A stretch of DNA of 64,000 bases from positions 241,385,809-241,449,808 of the forward strand of contig JAUMIR010000002.1 in assembly GCA_030847615.1 (NCBI GenBank). The letters run 5' to 3'. This DNA comes from Gambelia wislizenii (lineage: Eukaryota; Chordata; Lepidosauria; Squamata; Crotaphytidae). This document shows positions 62,517-64,000 of this stretch, piece after piece. A program made the translations under genes and the position numbers. Each line of letters opens with the position of its first letter. Within the stretch, counting starts at the first letter, position 1. The notes below the pieces were generated by a model. It did not search any database and had not been told where the DNA came from. It was given only the letters and a program-made list of their open reading frames with translations.

Positions 62517-64000
62517 CAGTTGTCCCTTCACATTCGCAGGGGTTAGGTTCCATACACCCCCGCGAATGTGAAAATTCCGCGAATAATGACAGCCCTCCAC
62601 CCGCCCTCCCCAAGCGACCCCCAAGGCCTCCGGAGGCCTCGCGGTCACTTTTCCCTGCTGCCCCCCGCCCTCCCCAAGCAAACCCAAGGCCTCCGGAGGC
62701 CTCGCGGTCGCTCTTCTCGGCCGCCCCCACCCTCCCCAAGCAATCCCGAGGCCTCCGGAGGCCTCGCAGTTGCTTTTCCCTGCTGCCCCCGCCCTCCCCA
62801 AGCGACCCAGAGGCCTCCGGAGGCCTCGTGGTCACTTTTCCCTGCCGCCCCCGCCCTCCCCAAGTGACCCAGAGGCCCCCGGAGGCCTCACAGTCGCTTT
62901 TCCCTGCCGCCCCCTGCCCTCCCCAAGCGACCCAGAGGCCTCCGGGGGCCTCACGGTCGCTTTTCCCAGCCGCCCCCCGCCCTCCCCAAGTGACCCCTGA
63001 GGCCTCCGGAGGCCTCGTGGTCGCTCCTACCGGCCACCACCTGCCCTCCCCAAGTGACCCCAAGGCCTCTGGAGGCCTTGCGGTCGCTTTTCCCTGCCGC
63101 CCCTGCCCTCCCCAAGCAAACCCGAGGCCTCTGGAGGCCTCGCGGTCGCTCTTTCCTGCCGCCCCCGCCCTCCCCAAGCAATCCCGAGGCCTCCGGAGGC
63201 CTCGCGGTCACTTTTCCCTGCCACCCCCACCCTCCCCAAGTGACCCAGAGGCCTCCGGAGGCCTTGTGGTTGCTTTTCCCTGCCACCCCCCTCCCCAAGC
63301 GACCCAGAGGCCTCCGGAGGCCTCTCAGTTGCTTTTCCCTGCCGTCCCCGCCCTCCAGAAGCGACCCAGAGGCCTCCGGAGTCCTCGTGGTCACTTTTCC
63401 CGGCCGCCCCCTGCCCTCCCCAAGCGACCCCTTGGCCTCCGGAGGCCTTGCGGTCGCTTTTCCCTGCCGCCCCCACCCTCCCCAAGCGACCCAGAGTCCT
63501 CCAGAGTCCTCGTGGTCGCTTTTCCCTGCCGCCCCCACCCTCCCCAAGCAAAACCGAGGCCTCTGGAGGCCTCGCGGTCGCTCTTTCCTGCCACCCCCCG
63601 CCCTCCCCAAGCAATCCTGAGGCCTCCGGAGGCCTCGCGGTCACTTTTCCCTGCCACCCCCACCCTCCCCAAGTGACCCAGAGGCCTCCGGAGGCCTTGT
63701 GGTTGCTTTTCCCTGCTGCCCCCCCTCCCCAAGTGACCCAGAGGCTTCCGGATGCCTCGCAGTTGCTTTTCCCTGCCGCCCCCGCCCTCCAGAAGCGACC
63801 CAGAGGCCTCCGGAGTCCTCGTGGTCACTTTTCCCGGCCGCCCCCTGCCCTCCCCAAGTGACCCCTGAGGCCTCCAGAGGCCTCCCGGTCGCTCCTATCG
63901 GCCACCACCCACCCTCCCCAAGTGACCCCTTGGCCTCCGGAGGCCTCGCGGTCGCTTTTCCCTGCTGCCACCCGCCCTCCCCAAGTGACCCAGAGGCCTC
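62517..64000. mobile_element. Minisatellite-filled Tigger/pogo-like MITE, left end, runs off window
   Basis: The left end cagttgtcccttcacattcg follows TA (62515-62516), then gcaggggttaggttcc and cgcgaatgtgaaaattccgc. The rest is a tandem array. It has the same family terminus as 25876 and, inverted, 41579. The right end is not in the window. Confidence 0.82.
62600..64000. repeat. GC-rich minisatellite (unit about 60-62 bp)
   Basis: Unit: cctccggaggcctcgcggtc, gcttttccctgccgcccccg, ccctccccaagcgacccaga. More than twenty imperfect copies to the window end. Each unit contains the palindrome ggcctccggaggcc. The open frames seen on both strands arise from the repeat, because its unit length keeps frames open, and are not genes. 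Confidence 0.93.

Noticed and set aside
62429..63676. Open frame of 415 codons (Pro/Arg/Ser-rich), with long frames on the other strand too
   Set aside because: It is translation of the GC-rich minisatellite and the L1/MITE junction. All frames show the same repeat period and there is no codon-level conservation.

Overview
This is a stretch of vertebrate nuclear DNA, most likely from a squamate reptile (a lizard). The evidence is GT-AG introns together with a mix of repeats typical of squamates: CR1 3' ends, several diverse L1 fragments, Sauria-type tRNA SINEs, a second LINE with an APE-type endonuclease, a Penelope-like element, a DIRS/Ngaro tyrosine-recombinase retrotransposon, a Ty1/copia element, Helitron-like ends and many hairpin MITEs. 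Species and chromosome cannot be read from the sequence.

The only cellular gene recognised is sterol O-acyltransferase 2 (SOAT2/ACAT2, MBOAT family), and it occurs twice in the same orientation. Copy 1 (1351-12730, +) supplies ten exons. These run from the middle of the protein through the conserved FYxDWWN motif and the catalytic VVHEY histidine to the stop codon and a polyadenylation signal. Copy 2 begins to appear at 58056 (+), with two intact exons before the window ends. The intron sequence around the shared 283-base exon is also similar between the copies (about 1220-2070 and 60490-61615). This points to a tandem segmental duplication with a spacing of about 59.3 kb.

Layout: 1-12.8 kb holds SOAT2 copy 1, with hairpin MITEs, a CR1 end, a tRNA SINE and a CpG-rich LTR-like promoter block in its introns. 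13-19.2 kb holds an L1 on the minus strand, CR1, and a LINE 3' end. 19.9-25.4 kb is a decayed DIRS/Ngaro-type element. 25.9-27.5 kb is a TA-flanked MITE filled with a minisatellite. 28.4-33.4 kb is two fragments of the APE-type LINE. 35-36.7 kb is CR1, a small telomere-like palindrome and L1. 36.9-38.8 kb is a Penelope-like GIY-YIG element with a hammerhead-like motif. 38.8-41.6 kb is two more GC-rich minisatellite blocks ending in the same MITE terminus. 41.9-47.7 kb is an L1 on the minus strand with the APE-type LINE nested in its 5' region, flanked by a 10-bp target duplication. 48.3-50.5 kb is a 5'-truncated copia. 52.3-53.2 kb is an L1 3' end. 55.5-59.3 kb is foldback Penelope-type repeats, a Helitron-like element carrying a nested LINE, and the first visible exon of SOAT2 copy 2. 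60.6-64 kb is the next copy 2 exon, an L1 fragment, and another MITE filled with a minisatellite that runs off the window.

No bacterial-type operon, CRISPR array, rRNA or intact tRNA gene was seen. All mobile-element reading frames are broken by stops or frameshifts, many of them apparently C-to-T changes at CpG, so these are relics.
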